DNA of 64,000 nucleotides from Humisphaera borealis (GCF_015169395.1 NZ_CP063458.1:5332001-5396000); one strand, 5' to 3'; shown: positions 1 through 8,602, counted from the stretch's first letter. Translations and numbers: made by a program. The notes: generated by a model not told the origin, from the sequence alone.

Positions 1-1
1 C

Positions 2-1780
2 GACAAGGCGTCGATCGAGCTGTCCGAGGTCAAGATGGAACCCGGGCAGGCGTTTTCGATCGGGGCCTGGGTATTGGTGCCGCCGGAAGAAGGCACGTTC
101 GTCATCGCCAGCAAAATTGACCCCAAGGCCAAGACGCCGACAACCGGATGGGCGCTGTCCATCGAGACGCGCGTTCCGTCGTTTCGGATATTTGGCAAAG
201 GCGGCAAGAAGCTCGAGATCCGCGGCAATTCGTCCAGCCGGCCTCAAAGCGGCAAGTGGGTGCACCTGCTCGTTTCCTACGACGGCAGCGGTCACCCCTC
301 GGGGTTGACGATGCACATCAACGGCAAGCCGGAATTCCCGGACTATTCTGCCGACAGCGCCCCGCTGGCCGGCGTCGCCGACCGCAACGATCAGCCCGTA
401 CGGCTGGGCACCGATGGCAAGCGATACCTGACCAACGGCGCACTGGCAGACGTCCGAATTTTCGGCCGCAAGCTGCTGGTGGACGAAGCAGCCGCGATCC
501 AGAAGTGGTCGGCACTGAAGCCGGCCCTGGTCGCGAAGAACGACAAGCTGTCGCCGGCGCAGAAGGCCGACCTCAAGCTCCTTTACCTGGTCCGTCAGGA
601 CGAGTCGTACCGCGACATCTCGCACCGCATCTCGGTCGCCGAGGCCGGGCAACGCGAGATCAACAAGCGGTCGGCGATCACGCACGTGATGGCCGAGAAG
701 CCCAACACGCCGGCGATGGCGCGCATCCTGTTCCGCGGGCAGTACGACCAGCCCAAGGACGAAGTCATGGCGATGACGCCTGCGGCGCTGCACCCATACC
801 CCAAGGATGGTCCGCAGAACCGCCTGGGCCTGGCCCGCTGGATCATCGACCCGGCCAACCCGCTGACCAGCCGTGTGACGGTCAACCGGCTCTGGCAGGA
901 AGTCTTCGGTACCGGCATCGTCCGGACAAGCGAAGACTTTGGGATCATGGGCGAGAACCCTTCGCACCCCGAGCTGCTCGACTGGCTCGCGGTCGAGTTC
1001 CGGGCACCCGCCGACGGCGCACCCGGCGGGGATTTCAAGAAGTTCTTCAAAATGCTGGTGATGTCTGCGACCTACCGCCAGGCGGCGATCGCAACGCCGG
1101 AGAAGCTCGTGGCCGATCCGCAGAACCGCCTGCTCAGCCGCGGCCCGCGGTTCCGGATGGATGCCGAGGTCCTGCGCGACTTTGCGCTCGCTTCGAGCGG
1201 TCTGCTGGTCAAGAAGATCGGCGGACCGAGCGTCAAGCCGTACCAGCCGCCTGGCGTCTGGGAAGCTGTGGCGATGAAGAGCAGCAACACGCGCGACTAC
1301 AAGGAAGACACCGGCGAAGGCTTGTACCGCCGAAGCATGTACTGGTTCTGGAAGCGATCGGCACCGCCGGCTTCGATGGACTTGATGAACGCACCGACAC
1401 GTGAAGTCTGCACCGTCCGCCGCGAGCGCACCAACACGCCGATGCAGGCGCTGGTCACGATGAACGACCCCCAGTGGGTCGAGGCGGCCCGGCACCTGGC
1501 CGAGCGGACTTTGAAGGAAGCCGGCAACAGCTTCGACGCCCGGCTCGATTTCGTCACCCAGCGTTTGATTTCACGCAAGTTGTCCGACCGCGAGCGGCAG
1601 ATCTGCCGTACCTCGTTCAACGACTTTGCGGCAACCTACGCCGTCAGCGAAGAGGAAGCCAAAAAGTTGATCGCCACCGGCGCGAGCACGCCCGACGAGA
1701 AGCTCCCACCGGCGGAATTGGCGACCTGGACCATGCTGGCCAGCCAGTTGATGAACCTGGATGAGGCGTTGAATAAGTGA
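2..1780 (+). CDS. LamG and DUF1553 (PSD1) domain protein, 5' truncated by the window edge
   Basis: The frame is open from base 2, so the true start lies before the window. The first ~160 visible residues have the beta-rich pattern of a LamG/concanavalin-like domain (WVHLLVSYDG, LADVRIFGR). The rest, from about nt 820, matches DUF1553, the C-terminal domain of planctomycete PSD1 proteins, with the typical runs RVTVNRLWQEVFG, PSHPELLDWLA and ATYRQ, and ends in the usual NLDEALNK-like tail. Such proteins are exported and normally also carry a cytochrome-c-like PSCyt1 domain and DUF1549, which would lie upstream of this window. The function is not established; a role in extracellular polysaccharide breakdown is often proposed. 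A second PSD1 protein is encoded at 33993-36482. Confidence 0.9.
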   Translation, partial: DKASIELSEVKMEPGQAFSIGAWVLVPPEEGTFVIASKIDPKAKTPTTGWALSIETRVPSFRIFGKGGKKLEIRGNSSSRPQSGKWVHLLVSYDGSGHPSGLTMHINGKPEFPDYSADSAPLAGVADRNDQPVRLGTDGKRYLTNGALADVRIFGRKLLVDEAAAIQKWSALKPALVAKNDKLSPAQKADLKLLYLVRQDESYRDISHRISVAEAGQREINKRSAITHVMAEKPNTPAMARILFRGQYDQPKDEVMAMTPAALHPYPKDGPQNRLGLARWIIDPANPLTSRVTVNRLWQEVFGTGIVRTSEDFGIMGENPSHPELLDWLAVEFRAPADGAPGGDFKKFFKMLVMSATYRQAAIATPEKLVADPQNRLLSRGPRFRMDAEVLRDFALASSGLLVKKIGGPSVKPYQPPGVWEAVAMKSSNTRDYKEDTGEGLYRRSMYWFWKRSAPPASMDLMNAPTREVCTVRRERTNTPMQALVTMNDPQWVEAARHLAERTLKEAGNSFDARLDFVTQRLISRKLSDRERQICRTSFNDFAATYAVSEEEAKKLIATGASTPDEKLPPAELATWTMLASQLMNLDEALNK

Positions 1781-1825
1781 ATCGGCATGGCGGCCGGGGG
1801 GTGAGCGGCCGCGCTCCGGCTCGGG

Positions 1826-2293
1826 CTACACGTGCCGCGCGAAGTGCGCGATCTCCGGCTGCGCCACCCTGCGATACTCGGCAAGTGTCATCGTCACACT
1901 TTGATGGTGTGTGCCGGCCTGGAACGTCACGTGGACGTCGGCGGTCAGGCTTTCATCCATCAGCGTCACCATGCCGTAAAGCCTGCCGACAGGTGGCTCC
2001 GCGCCGACTTCGCAATCGGGGAACATCTCGGGCAGCCGATGCTCGTCGACCAGCTTCACGTCGCGCGCCGGGATCTGGTTTTTCAGCTCTTCCAGATCGA
2101 CGCGATAGCAAGCCGGTAGTGCACACAGCACAAACTGCCCGTCGGCCTGGACGAGCACGGGTTTGATGACCTGCTTGCCGGGGATGTGCTCCGCCATCGC
2201 CAGGTCCTGGGCGGTGTAAGCCTGATCGTGGTGCGACACGCGGTAGGTGGCATCGAGTTCGTCGAGGAACGATTGGAGTCGGGTGTGCGACAT
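1826..2293 (-). CDS. YbaK/ProX-type aminoacyl-tRNA deacylase family protein
   Basis: A 155-residue protein of the YbaK/EbsC fold, which in characterised members hydrolyses mischarged tRNA (for example Cys- or Ala-tRNA-Pro) in the cytoplasm. Supporting runs are GKQVIKPVLVQADGQFVLCA in the first third and the Gly/Pro-rich PPVGRLYGM loop near residue 110. The start at 2293 is chosen because GGAGA lies about 8 nt upstream and homologous sequence begins there; the open frame extends 54 codons further but looks non-coding. It is the last gene of a leftward group after mobA, 148 nt downstream. A histidine-rich stretch (GTHHQSV) lies near the C-terminus. The substrate cannot be told from sequence. 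Confidence 0.85.
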   Translation of the reverse strand: MSHTRLQSFLDELDATYRVSHHDQAYTAQDLAMAEHIPGKQVIKPVLVQADGQFVLCALPACYRVDLEELKNQIPARDVKLVDEHRLPEMFPDCEVGAEPPVGRLYGMVTLMDESLTADVHVTFQAGTHHQSVTMTLAEYRRVAQPEIAHFARHV

Positions 2294-2441
2294 GGGAGCA
2301 TCTCCGTTGGGCCTGCCGACGTGCGGCAGACGGGTTCCGTGGTCGTTCAGCAACACTCCTCTCCACCGATGATCCAGACGTGGCGACTCGGGGTCGCGGT
2401 TCGGTGAATTGTCCCCATCCTGATAAGGGATTGCCAATAAA

Positions 2442-3047
2442 TCAACGGATTTCACCGGCGATCGCCGTCAAATCGTCGGGGAAATTCAGGTTGATCCACG
2501 TTTCCGTCGGCCAGGACGGCGGCGTATCGACCGCGACAAATCGTGGACCATCGAGCAATGCCCGGAGCGACCCTCCCAACGTGATTTCGCGTACCGCTTC
2601 AGCCCGGTAGATGCCGGGGAATGGCTCGATGCGCGTTGCTGTCCCGTCCTGCCGGCGGCACATCATCCCCATGGTTTGCGGCGTGGCGCGACCAAACTCA
2701 TGGATCAACCAATCGACATGCCCCCGGGCGATGTTCGGCATGTCGCAGCTGAGCACGACGACCGTGGGCGTCGTTGCGGCATTGAGCGCCGCAAGAATGC
2801 CCGCCGTCGGGCCGGCCCCTTCGACGCCATCCAACACCACACGGCCGAATGCATCGGCTCCCACCGGCCGCGGCCGCGCGGCCGATGTGACAAGCAACGT
2901 AGGTCCGGAGAACGACAGTCGTTCCAGCAGGTGTTGCAGGACAGGTCGCCCGGCGATCACCAACCGGTCCTTAGCCGCGCCCATACGGCTGCCACGACCC
3001 CCGGCGAGCACGGCTAGTGTGCATTGATGTTCGGTCGGGCTCGTCAT
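2442..3047 (-). CDS. mobA: molybdenum cofactor guanylyltransferase (MobA-like)
   Basis: A 201-residue nucleotidyltransferase. MobA adds GMP to molybdopterin to give the guanine dinucleotide cofactor. The N-terminal nucleotide loop LAGGRGSRMGAAKDRL (residues 14-29), the GPTAGI segment (79-84) and the metal-binding CDMP (101-104) are all present in the expected order and spacing. The ATG overlaps the TGA of the upstream BNR gene (TGATG), so translation is probably coupled. No other molybdopterin genes are in the window. Related enzymes (MocA, IspD-like) share the fold, so the exact nucleotide and cofactor are inferred. Confidence 0.87.
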   Translation of the reverse strand: MTSPTEHQCTLAVLAGGRGSRMGAAKDRLVIAGRPVLQHLLERLSFSGPTLLVTSAARPRPVGADAFGRVVLDGVEGAGPTAGILAALNAATTPTVVVLSCDMPNIARGHVDWLIHEFGRATPQTMGMMCRRQDGTATRIEPFPGIYRAEAVREITLGGSLRALLDGPRFVAVDTPPSWPTETWINLNFPDDLTAIAGEIR

Positions 3048-4084
3048 CACTTCGCGGCATCCACCTTCGCGAGGTAGATGCTCGTCTTTCCTTCGTGCGA
3101 CGAGTAATAGCTGATCCAGAGCACGCATTCCTGCACCACGATCCCCGCATAGCTCGTGTCGCCGCCGGACGGCAGGGGGAGTAGTTCCGTCAGTTTGCCG
3201 TTCTCGGCGTCGAGCTGACAGATACTGGTGCGAGCCTTCTTGTCGTAGAGCCGGACCACCGCCAGCAATCGACCGTCGTGAAGCCGCACCAACGCCGGCC
3301 CGCCGACGCGGACGCCCAGGTCTTTCCACACCCATTCGCTGTAAGGCGGTTTGGCGGTGCCGACGACCGCATGACCCGCCTTGGCGGCGGCGTCGAGCCC
3401 TTCGGCCTCAGCCTTGGGCGGCGGATCACGACGCAGCAGGCAGGTCGCCGTCCCGTCCCGGGCGAACGAGATGTCATGTTCACCGGCCCAGCCGGTCGGT
3501 TCCAACTTTGGGACAAGGGTCTCAAAACTCTGGCCGTTGTCCTTGGTGACGTATAGCCTCGCCGAGCGCGGCGCGACGGTGCGGTAGCCGATGCCGTAAC
3601 CGTTGTCGCCGGTAAAGGTCACCCGCCAGAGCCAGTAGTTGTCATCGCCGACGACCTTGGCGTCGCTCCAGGATTTGCCGTCGTCGGAGAACCAGACGAG
3701 CGACTTGTGCCTCACCGGGCTGGGCTGATGGACCGCGACCGCGCCGGCAAGCATGAGCTTGCCGGCGGGCGTGAGGGTCAGCTTGGCGTCACGCAGATCG
3801 CCCAGATCGCTCCGGATCAGCGCCGCCGACTCCCACTTCGTTCCGTCAACCGATGTAATCACCCGCAAGGCTCCGTCGGGAGAAACGTGCGCCTTCCCTT
3901 CGCGAAAGGCACAAAACCATCGGTCCTTGAAATAGATGAGCCCGGTAAACGCATTGTGCGGGGCCGCATCCCATATCTTGTTGACTTCCAAGAGCTTGAG
4001 TTGAGGCGGTTCTGCACCGCGGGCCGATCCTCCGATGGCCAATACGAGAAAAAACGCCGTTGCCGCAATACCTACTGTCCTCAT
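3047..4084 (-). CDS. secreted BNR-repeat (sialidase-like) protein
   Basis: A 345-residue protein with a clear signal peptide (residues 1-23, ending SARGA). The body is a six-bladed propeller of the exo-alpha-sialidase superfamily: repeated Asp-box-like stretches (SPDGALRVITSVDGTKW, SDDGKSW, TKDNGQSF) spaced by 40-60 residues. It probably binds or cleaves a sugar outside the cytoplasm. I cannot confirm the sialidase arginine triad. AGGAG lies 5-6 nt upstream of the ATG, supporting the start. It heads the leftward group with mobA and the ybaK-like gene, though no functional link to them is evident. Confidence 0.82.
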   Translation of the reverse strand: MRTVGIAATAFFLVLAIGGSARGAEPPQLKLLEVNKIWDAAPHNAFTGLIYFKDRWFCAFREGKAHVSPDGALRVITSVDGTKWESAALIRSDLGDLRDAKLTLTPAGKLMLAGAVAVHQPSPVRHKSLVWFSDDGKSWSDAKVVGDDNYWLWRVTFTGDNGYGIGYRTVAPRSARLYVTKDNGQSFETLVPKLEPTGWAGEHDISFARDGTATCLLRRDPPPKAEAEGLDAAAKAGHAVVGTAKPPYSEWVWKDLGVRVGGPALVRLHDGRLLAVVRLYDKKARTSICQLDAENGKLTELLPLPSGGDTSYAGIVVQECVLWISYYSSHEGKTSIYLAKVDAAK

Positions 4085-4141
4085 ATCCGCTCCTGTGTGG
4101 CGCAGGCGTTTGAGCCTGTCGATCTGTTTATCGGACCGGAC

Positions 4142-4189
4142 CGGCCGATGTTGTCGGAGAGTTGTCGCTCGTTCGGCCGATGTTGTCGG
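4142..4189. repeat. 16-bp direct repeat pair, 32-bp period
   Basis: CGGCCGATGTTGTCGG occurs at 4142-4157 and again at 4174-4189. Both copies lie about 60-105 nt upstream of the BNR gene start and could be paired binding sites, or a local duplication. Confidence 0.6.
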
Positions 4190-4225
4190 GATCGGACAGG
4201 GTGACTGGCCGAGTACGTAGTGAAG

Positions 4226-4307
4226 TTTTCAGGAGCCGCGCACGAAGTAAGCGGGAATCGCCACCAAAGGCAACGCTCCCGCTTACTTCGTGCGCGGCTC
4301 CTGAAAA
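4226..4307. repeat. perfect 31-bp inverted repeat (palindromic element)
   Basis: The arms at 4226-4256 and 4277-4307 are exact reverse complements (core GGAGCCGCGCACGAAGTAAG) around a 20-nt loop. The stem begins with TTTTCAGG and ends CCTGAAAA, so it could also end transcription on either strand. The form resembles a REP-type element; no second copy is in the window. Confidence 0.85.
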
Positions 4308-4381
4308 AGTCATACTCGAGGGTATCAGCCCGGCAGGACGCCGTTTGCCTGTAAAATGACAAAAATCCCCGAAACGAAACT

Positions 4382-4410
4382 TTGGGGTTCGGGCGGTGTC
4401 TGAATAGAAT
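4382..4410 (+). promoter_or_regulatory. possible sigma-70 promoter of the TPR gene
   Basis: TTGGGG (4382-4387), 17-nt spacer, TAGAAT (4405-4410), about 120 nt before the ATG at 4531. The -10 matches five of six consensus bases; the -35 only three. Confidence 0.35.
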
Positions 4411-4530
4411 GGAGTGCCGAGATGACTTCCCGGCATGCCATTGCCGCTGGCACCGGCGGGAGCTGTCTGTCGTCAGCAGCGTCTGGTTGTAGAAGATCGA
4501 GTAGGCCAAGGCACGAGAGGTCAATCGAAC

Positions 4531-6261
4531 ATGCAGAACTCCAAGCCGAACAAGCGTATTCCGATGCGATGGGTGTTGGCCGCCGCGATCGCAGGCCCGG
4601 TCATGGGGCTGATGGGGTTGCCGGCGCCGGCGCAGTACCGGGTGAACCAGGACGGCTCGGCGCGCGACGCGAACAACCGCGTTGGCAGTTCCGGGCGCAA
4701 CGACGGCGGGCCGATCGCCGGCAGCGGCGTCACGCCGGACATGATCATTTACGGCAACGTCACCAACAGCAAATACTTTCGCGGCCCGACCGCCGCCCCC
4801 GACGCACGCGCCTTCCGGGGCAACACCGGCAGCGGTGTCTCGGACAGCTTTATTCGCGATTCGTCCGGCGGCTACGACAAGACGTCTGTCACGCAGCGGT
4901 TCACCCCCACGGCTTACTACGGCGATGCCCGCGCCGTCGCGGCACCCGCCGGCTTCGTGCCGACCAAATCCACCACCGTCTATAACACCAATCAGCCGGC
5001 CCTGGCCTACAGCTCGGCGGCCAATCTCGGTTCGCTCAGCACCGGCGAAGGGCTTGTTCCGAAGCTTGGCAGCGCGATCACCGCGCTCCCCACACCCAAT
5101 ACCGGTGCCCAGGCTCCCAACTCGGCGATCGTCATGTCGCCGCTCGGGGGCATTCGCCAGCTGGGCTTCGGCGAAGAGCCGCTGAACAACGACATCTACA
5201 CGATCCGTAACGGCTCGATCGTGCCGTCGGGCGCATCGACTGACCGGTTCCGCACCGATCGCCAGATGCTCGAGAAGATGCAGGATGAGCTGACCGCTCC
5301 CGGACAGGGCGTTGAGAAGAAGACGCCGTCGGGACTGGAAGGCACCCAGCCACTCGGTCAGCCGTTGGAAGGGCCCGCGTCATCGCAGTTGAAGTCGCCG
5401 GCGCTCAAGGGAAGCACGCTGGACAGCAACACGCTGCAGTCCGGCGTGAACAGCGAAATGGGGCTCCGCCGACAGCTCGCAACGCCGGCACAGCAGAGCC
5501 AGCAGATGAACGAACTGGAGCGTCGCCTGCGTGAGCGGCAGGGCGATCGCCCGATGACGGGCCAGGAGATCCAGCGTGATCTCAACAACGCCGCTGCCGC
5601 CGCCAAGAAGCCCGCGGCCAAGCCGGGAACACCCGGAGCACCGACGCCCGGAGCACCGGGCACGCCGACACCGGGTTCGCCCACCCCCGGAACGCCGGCA
5701 CCGGCCGTCACGCCGGCCATTCCCATGCCGGCGACGCCGAAGGCCGATCCCCTGATGATCAAGAGTCTCGCCGCCGGCGTCAGCGCCAAGAGCTTGGCCG
5801 ACGTGCTCACCAAGGCCGAAGTCCTGATGAAGGACGGCAAGTTCGCCGAGGCACTGGATCAGTACGACCTGGCCGAGCGGGCCGCGCCGAACAACGCACT
5901 GATCACCCTCGGCCGCGCCAACGCCGAGCTGGGCGCGTCGTCGTACCGAAGCGCCGAAACCCATCTTCGCCAGGCACTCGGCGGCGAGCCGGCACTTCTG
6001 CTCGGCAAGTACGATCTGCAAGGCATGATCGGCACCGACCGGCTCGCGATCCTCACCAAGGACCTGCGGGATCTGGCGGCCAATGAGCCACGCGAATCGA
6101 TGGCCAGCTTCCTGCTGGCGTACATCGCCTACAACACCGGCAGCGACGCCGAAGCCGCCGGGCACCTCAACGAGGTCACCAAGCGAAGCGGTGCTGCCGA
6201 TCCGGTGGTCGCCAAGATGCGGGAACTCTGGTCGCTGCCTGGTGGCGGGCTGAATAAGTAG
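4531..6261 (+). CDS. secreted TPR-repeat protein with Pro-rich linker
   Basis: A 576-residue protein. Residues 1-35 form a signal peptide (basic start, GPVMGLMGLPAPAQ). A Ser/Asn/Gly-rich, probably disordered part follows, then a coil-like, Gln-rich stretch, a proline-rich linker at about 354-407 (GAPTPGAPGTPTPGSP) and two tetratricopeptide-type helical pairs at about 430-500 (KFAEALDQYDLAERAAPNNA). TPRs bind other proteins, so this is likely a periplasmic scaffold. The ATG at 4531 is chosen for the signal peptide and an AGAGG box upstream; the 32 codons before it look non-coding. A good terminator follows 50 nt after the stop. No specific function is recognised. Confidence 0.82.
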   Translation: MQNSKPNKRIPMRWVLAAAIAGPVMGLMGLPAPAQYRVNQDGSARDANNRVGSSGRNDGGPIAGSGVTPDMIIYGNVTNSKYFRGPTAAPDARAFRGNTGSGVSDSFIRDSSGGYDKTSVTQRFTPTAYYGDARAVAAPAGFVPTKSTTVYNTNQPALAYSSAANLGSLSTGEGLVPKLGSAITALPTPNTGAQAPNSAIVMSPLGGIRQLGFGEEPLNNDIYTIRNGSIVPSGASTDRFRTDRQMLEKMQDELTAPGQGVEKKTPSGLEGTQPLGQPLEGPASSQLKSPALKGSTLDSNTLQSGVNSEMGLRRQLATPAQQSQQMNELERRLRERQGDRPMTGQEIQRDLNNAAAAAKKPAAKPGTPGAPTPGAPGTPTPGSPTPGTPAPAVTPAIPMPATPKADPLMIKSLAAGVSAKSLADVLTKAEVLMKDGKFAEALDQYDLAERAAPNNALITLGRANAELGASSYRSAETHLRQALGGEPALLLGKYDLQGMIGTDRLAILTKDLRDLAANEPRESMASFLLAYIAYNTGSDAEAAGHLNEVTKRSGAADPVVAKMRELWSLPGGGLNK

Positions 6262-6311
6262 GTCGGTGCGATATCGAGCGGCTTCGGCCGCGTAACATGA
6301 TTTCCAAATAG

Positions 6312-6348
6312 ACGGCGACCCGAGGCAGCCTCGGGTCGCCGTTCTGTT
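6312..6348 (+). terminator. rho-independent terminator of the TPR gene
   Basis: A perfect 14-bp stem (6312-6325 with 6329-6342, core ACGGCGACCCGAGG) with a 3-nt loop, followed by TCTGTTTT. Confidence 0.85.
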
Positions 6349-6373
6349 TTGTACATGCAGGGCCGACAGGGCA

Positions 6374-6403
6374 TGAAAAAACCCCGGGAAGAACCCGGGG
6401 TTG
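6374..6403 (-). terminator. rho-independent terminator of nuoC (minus strand)
   Basis: On the minus strand AACCCCGGG / CCCGGGGTT form a 9-bp stem (6394-6402 with 6380-6388) followed by a run of T (the plus-strand A run before 6380). It lies 230 nt past the nuoC stop and back-to-back with the TPR terminator. Confidence 0.7.
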
Positions 6404-6450
6404 TGATCGCTCAGGCGGACCTGACGGGCTCCAGCCTGAGAAAATAAAGA

Positions 6451-6502
6451 GTCGGGGGTGGAGAAGGAGGGGGGGGGCCTTCTCCGGGGGGAGACCCCCG
6501 AC
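6451..6502. other. long imperfect hairpin in the nuoC 3' region
   Basis: GTCGGGGGTGGAGAAGG pairs with CCTTCTCC...ACCCCCGAC across a G-run of about nine; one arm carries a G-rich bulge. It would be transcribed with nuoC before its terminator and is G-rich enough for a quadruplex alternative. Confidence 0.5.
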
Positions 6503-6633
6503 AAGCCGTCACTGCCAACGTTAATCGGCCCGACGGATGTGCTGACCTAAAGTTAACATACAGGGTCCGAGGTTCAAGGGGACAGCCGCGAAATAGGGAA
6601 ATCCCTTTTCCTGCGAAGAGCTCGCTAAGGTCT

Positions 6634-7134
6634 CTATTTCTGTTGCCAGTCGAGTTCGACGCTTCCAGGAATGCCGTGGTATTCGCGCGGGAAGACATAG
6701 TCCTTCTGCAGGGGATGGGACACCCAATCGTCGGCAAGAAGGATCCGGCGCAGGTCTGGATGGCCGGTAAAGGTGATACCGACCAGGTCGAATGCCTCGC
6801 GTTCGTGCCAGTCGGCGGCACGCCAGAGGTGCGCTACACTGGGAATTCGTGCGTCGTCGCGGGCGACGAAGACTTTCACCGCCAGATCGTGGCGATGGTC
6901 GAACGACCAGAGGTCGTAAACCGCCGCCAGTTTGCCGTCAGCGGCATAGTCCACGCCGCTCAGGCAGCGGAGCCAGTCGAACCGCAGCGTGGGTTCGTCA
7001 TGAAGGTAGGTGGCAACATCCAGCCAGCGGTCGGCCTGGAGTTGGAGGCGCGGGTGCGGACCGGCGGAAATGGTTTCGACCTGATCGCCGAAGCGCCCGA
7101 CGATCGCCTCAAAAATCTGCTCGGTGGTGGCCAT
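6634..7134 (-). CDS. nuoC: NADH-quinone oxidoreductase subunit C (30 kDa), stand-alone gene
   Basis: A 166-residue homologue of the NuoC/30-kDa subunit, part of the peripheral arm of respiratory complex I on the cytoplasmic face of the membrane. The family signature EREAFDLVGITFTGHPDLRR lies at residues 111-130, followed by the expected LLADDW and PLQKDYV. Length and ends fit the family, so the gene is complete. The ATG at 7134 is chosen because homologous sequence starts there. It is not flanked by nuoA, B or D: the neighbours are an unrelated TPR gene and a divergent zinc-protein gene, so the complex I genes must be scattered or this is an extra copy. Confidence 0.9.
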   Translation of the reverse strand: MATTEQIFEAIVGRFGDQVETISAGPHPRLQLQADRWLDVATYLHDEPTLRFDWLRCLSGVDYAADGKLAAVYDLWSFDHRHDLAVKVFVARDDARIPSVAHLWRAADWHEREAFDLVGITFTGHPDLRRILLADDWVSHPLQKDYVFPREYHGIPGSVELDWQQK

Positions 7135-7186
7135 GCATCCCAAGCGTAACCGAAACCACGGACCCGACGTCAAGGCCCCCTCGAAT

Positions 7187-7462
7187 ATGCCGCCCGTGGG
7201 TGCGTCGATGGGCTCGATGCGCCTAGGATCAGTCGTGAAGACCGGCAAGCGAAAATCGAAACGGCGACGCCGCCGATCTGCCGACGAAGGCTCCTACGTC
7301 TGCCCGTCGTGCGGGGAACAGATCGTCATTCCGCTCGACCGCTCCGAGGGGAGCGATCAGCGGTACGTCGAAGACTGCCCCGTGTGCTGCAACCCGAACG
7401 TGATCAGTGTCGAGTACGACCCGGCGTGGACGGAACCGCGCGTCTGGGCGGAAGCCGAATAA
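7187..7462 (+). CDS. CPXCG-type small zinc-ribbon protein
   Basis: About 91 residues, with two Cys pairs, CPSC (39-42) and CPVC (64-67, followed by another Cys), separated by 21 residues as in the cysteine-rich CPXCG family, whose role is unknown. The N-terminal third is strongly basic (KRKSKRRRRR) and may bind nucleic acid. The start is uncertain: ATG codons at 7187, 7208 and 7217 are in frame, and earlier ones would overlap the divergent nuoC start. No strong ribosome-binding site decides between them. Confidence 0.75.
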   Translation: MPPVGASMGSMRLGSVVKTGKRKSKRRRRRSADEGSYVCPSCGEQIVIPLDRSEGSDQRYVEDCPVCCNPNVISVEYDPAWTEPRVWAEAE

Positions 7463-7624
7463 GCCGACCGCGATCGCCGGACACTCACGGTTGTCCTGCA
7501 CAACGGCAAATGATTGGTTCGTACGGTTCGAAGCCGGGTTTATCGTTGATCGCCAATGAGTGCCGCCGGACAATCGAATCGGTTGTTGGCAATGAAATCG
7601 GTGCACAGGAAGAGGACTTTGAAC

Positions 7625-8602
7625 ATGACCCATGCACTTTCGCTCCCGCGTGCCTCAGACGAACGGCGGACTAGGCTCGCGATACTCGTGCTCGCGGCCC
7701 TGCTGGCGCTTCTGGCGCCGCAATCCCTGCGAGCCGATGAGAAGCCGGCCGATCCCGCCACCAAGGCCGACCGCGCGCTCGATACCGAGCCGGCGCAGTG
7801 GATGCGCTTCACCGAAGACGGCAAGGGCAATGGCAAACTCGAAGTGGGTGTCGGCACCTACAAGAACGATGCCGGCGTGACCGTGCATCTGGTCGGAGCC
7901 GTGCATGTGGGCGACGCCAGGTACTACGCCGACCTCGACAAGCTCTTTGAGAGCTACGACGCGCTGCTGTACGAGATGGTGAAGCCCAAGGGTGCCGGCG
8001 CTCCGGCCCGCGGGCAGAAGGGCGGCGGGTCGATGGTGTCAATGTTCCAGCGCATGCTCAAGGACGTGCTGGAGCTCGACTACCAGCTCGACGGCATCGA
8101 TTACAGCAAGAAAAACTTCGTACACGCCGACCTCGATGCCGAGGATTTCGAAAGGCTGCAGGAAGAGCGGGGCGAGTCGATCTTCGGCCTGATGTTGCAG
8201 CAGTTCCTGCGCGAGCTTTCCAAGGGCGCCGACGGAAAGGCCGCCGCCAAGAATCAGCCGGGACTGATGGAGATCATTGACGCGTTCAATTCCGACGACC
8301 GCGGCAAGAAGCTCAAGCTGATCATGGGCCGCAGCTTCGGCGACATGGAAGAACAGATCGCCGGCTTCCAGGGCACCGTGCTGGTGACAGAACGCAATAA
8401 GAAGGCGCTGGCGGTCCTGAAGGACGCGATACGATCCGGCAAGAAGAACATCGGCGTGTTCTACGGCGCCGCACACATGCCCGACATGGAAATGCGGCTG
8501 GCGCTGATGGGCTTCAAGCGCACCGGCATGGAATACAAGATCGCCTGGGACATCAGCGACCCCAAGCCCGCCAAGGCCAAGGGCGGCGAGGTGAAGGAGT
8601 AG
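7625..8602 (+). CDS. TraB/GumN (Tiki-like) family protein, secreted
   Basis: A 325-residue protein with a signal peptide or anchor at residues 15-37 (LAILVLAALLALLAPQSLRA). The TraB/GumN fold, related to Tiki/EreA metalloproteases, is indicated by GAVHVGD (91-97), the Glu of LLYEMVKP (about 117) and FYGAAHMPDM near 279-288; the two GxxH motifs and the Glu are the putative catalytic residues. The ATG at 7625 is preceded by AGGAAGAGGA at good spacing; an in-frame ATG 23 codons upstream would spoil the signal peptide. A terminator-like hairpin follows. The substrate is unknown. Confidence 0.83.
   Translation: MTHALSLPRASDERRTRLAILVLAALLALLAPQSLRADEKPADPATKADRALDTEPAQWMRFTEDGKGNGKLEVGVGTYKNDAGVTVHLVGAVHVGDARYYADLDKLFESYDALLYEMVKPKGAGAPARGQKGGGSMVSMFQRMLKDVLELDYQLDGIDYSKKNFVHADLDAEDFERLQEERGESIFGLMLQQFLRELSKGADGKAAAKNQPGLMEIIDAFNSDDRGKKLKLIMGRSFGDMEEQIAGFQGTVLVTERNKKALAVLKDAIRSGKKNIGVFYGAAHMPDMEMRLALMGFKRTGMEYKIAWDISDPKPAKAKGGEVKE

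Larger units (their letters stand above)
4085..4530. other. 446-nt intergenic region between divergent genes
   Basis: No gene is visible. The region holds a 16-bp direct repeat, a perfect 31-bp inverted repeat and a possible promoter for the TPR gene, each listed separately. Confidence 0.7.

Noticed and set aside
4226-4307. Insertion sequence or MITE
   Set aside because: Inverted arms are present, but no transposase and no target duplication could be seen, so it is kept only as a palindromic element.
5380-6504. 374-codon minus-strand frame opposite the TPR gene
   Set aside because: Antisense shadow; Arg-rich without domains, and it crosses two strong terminators.
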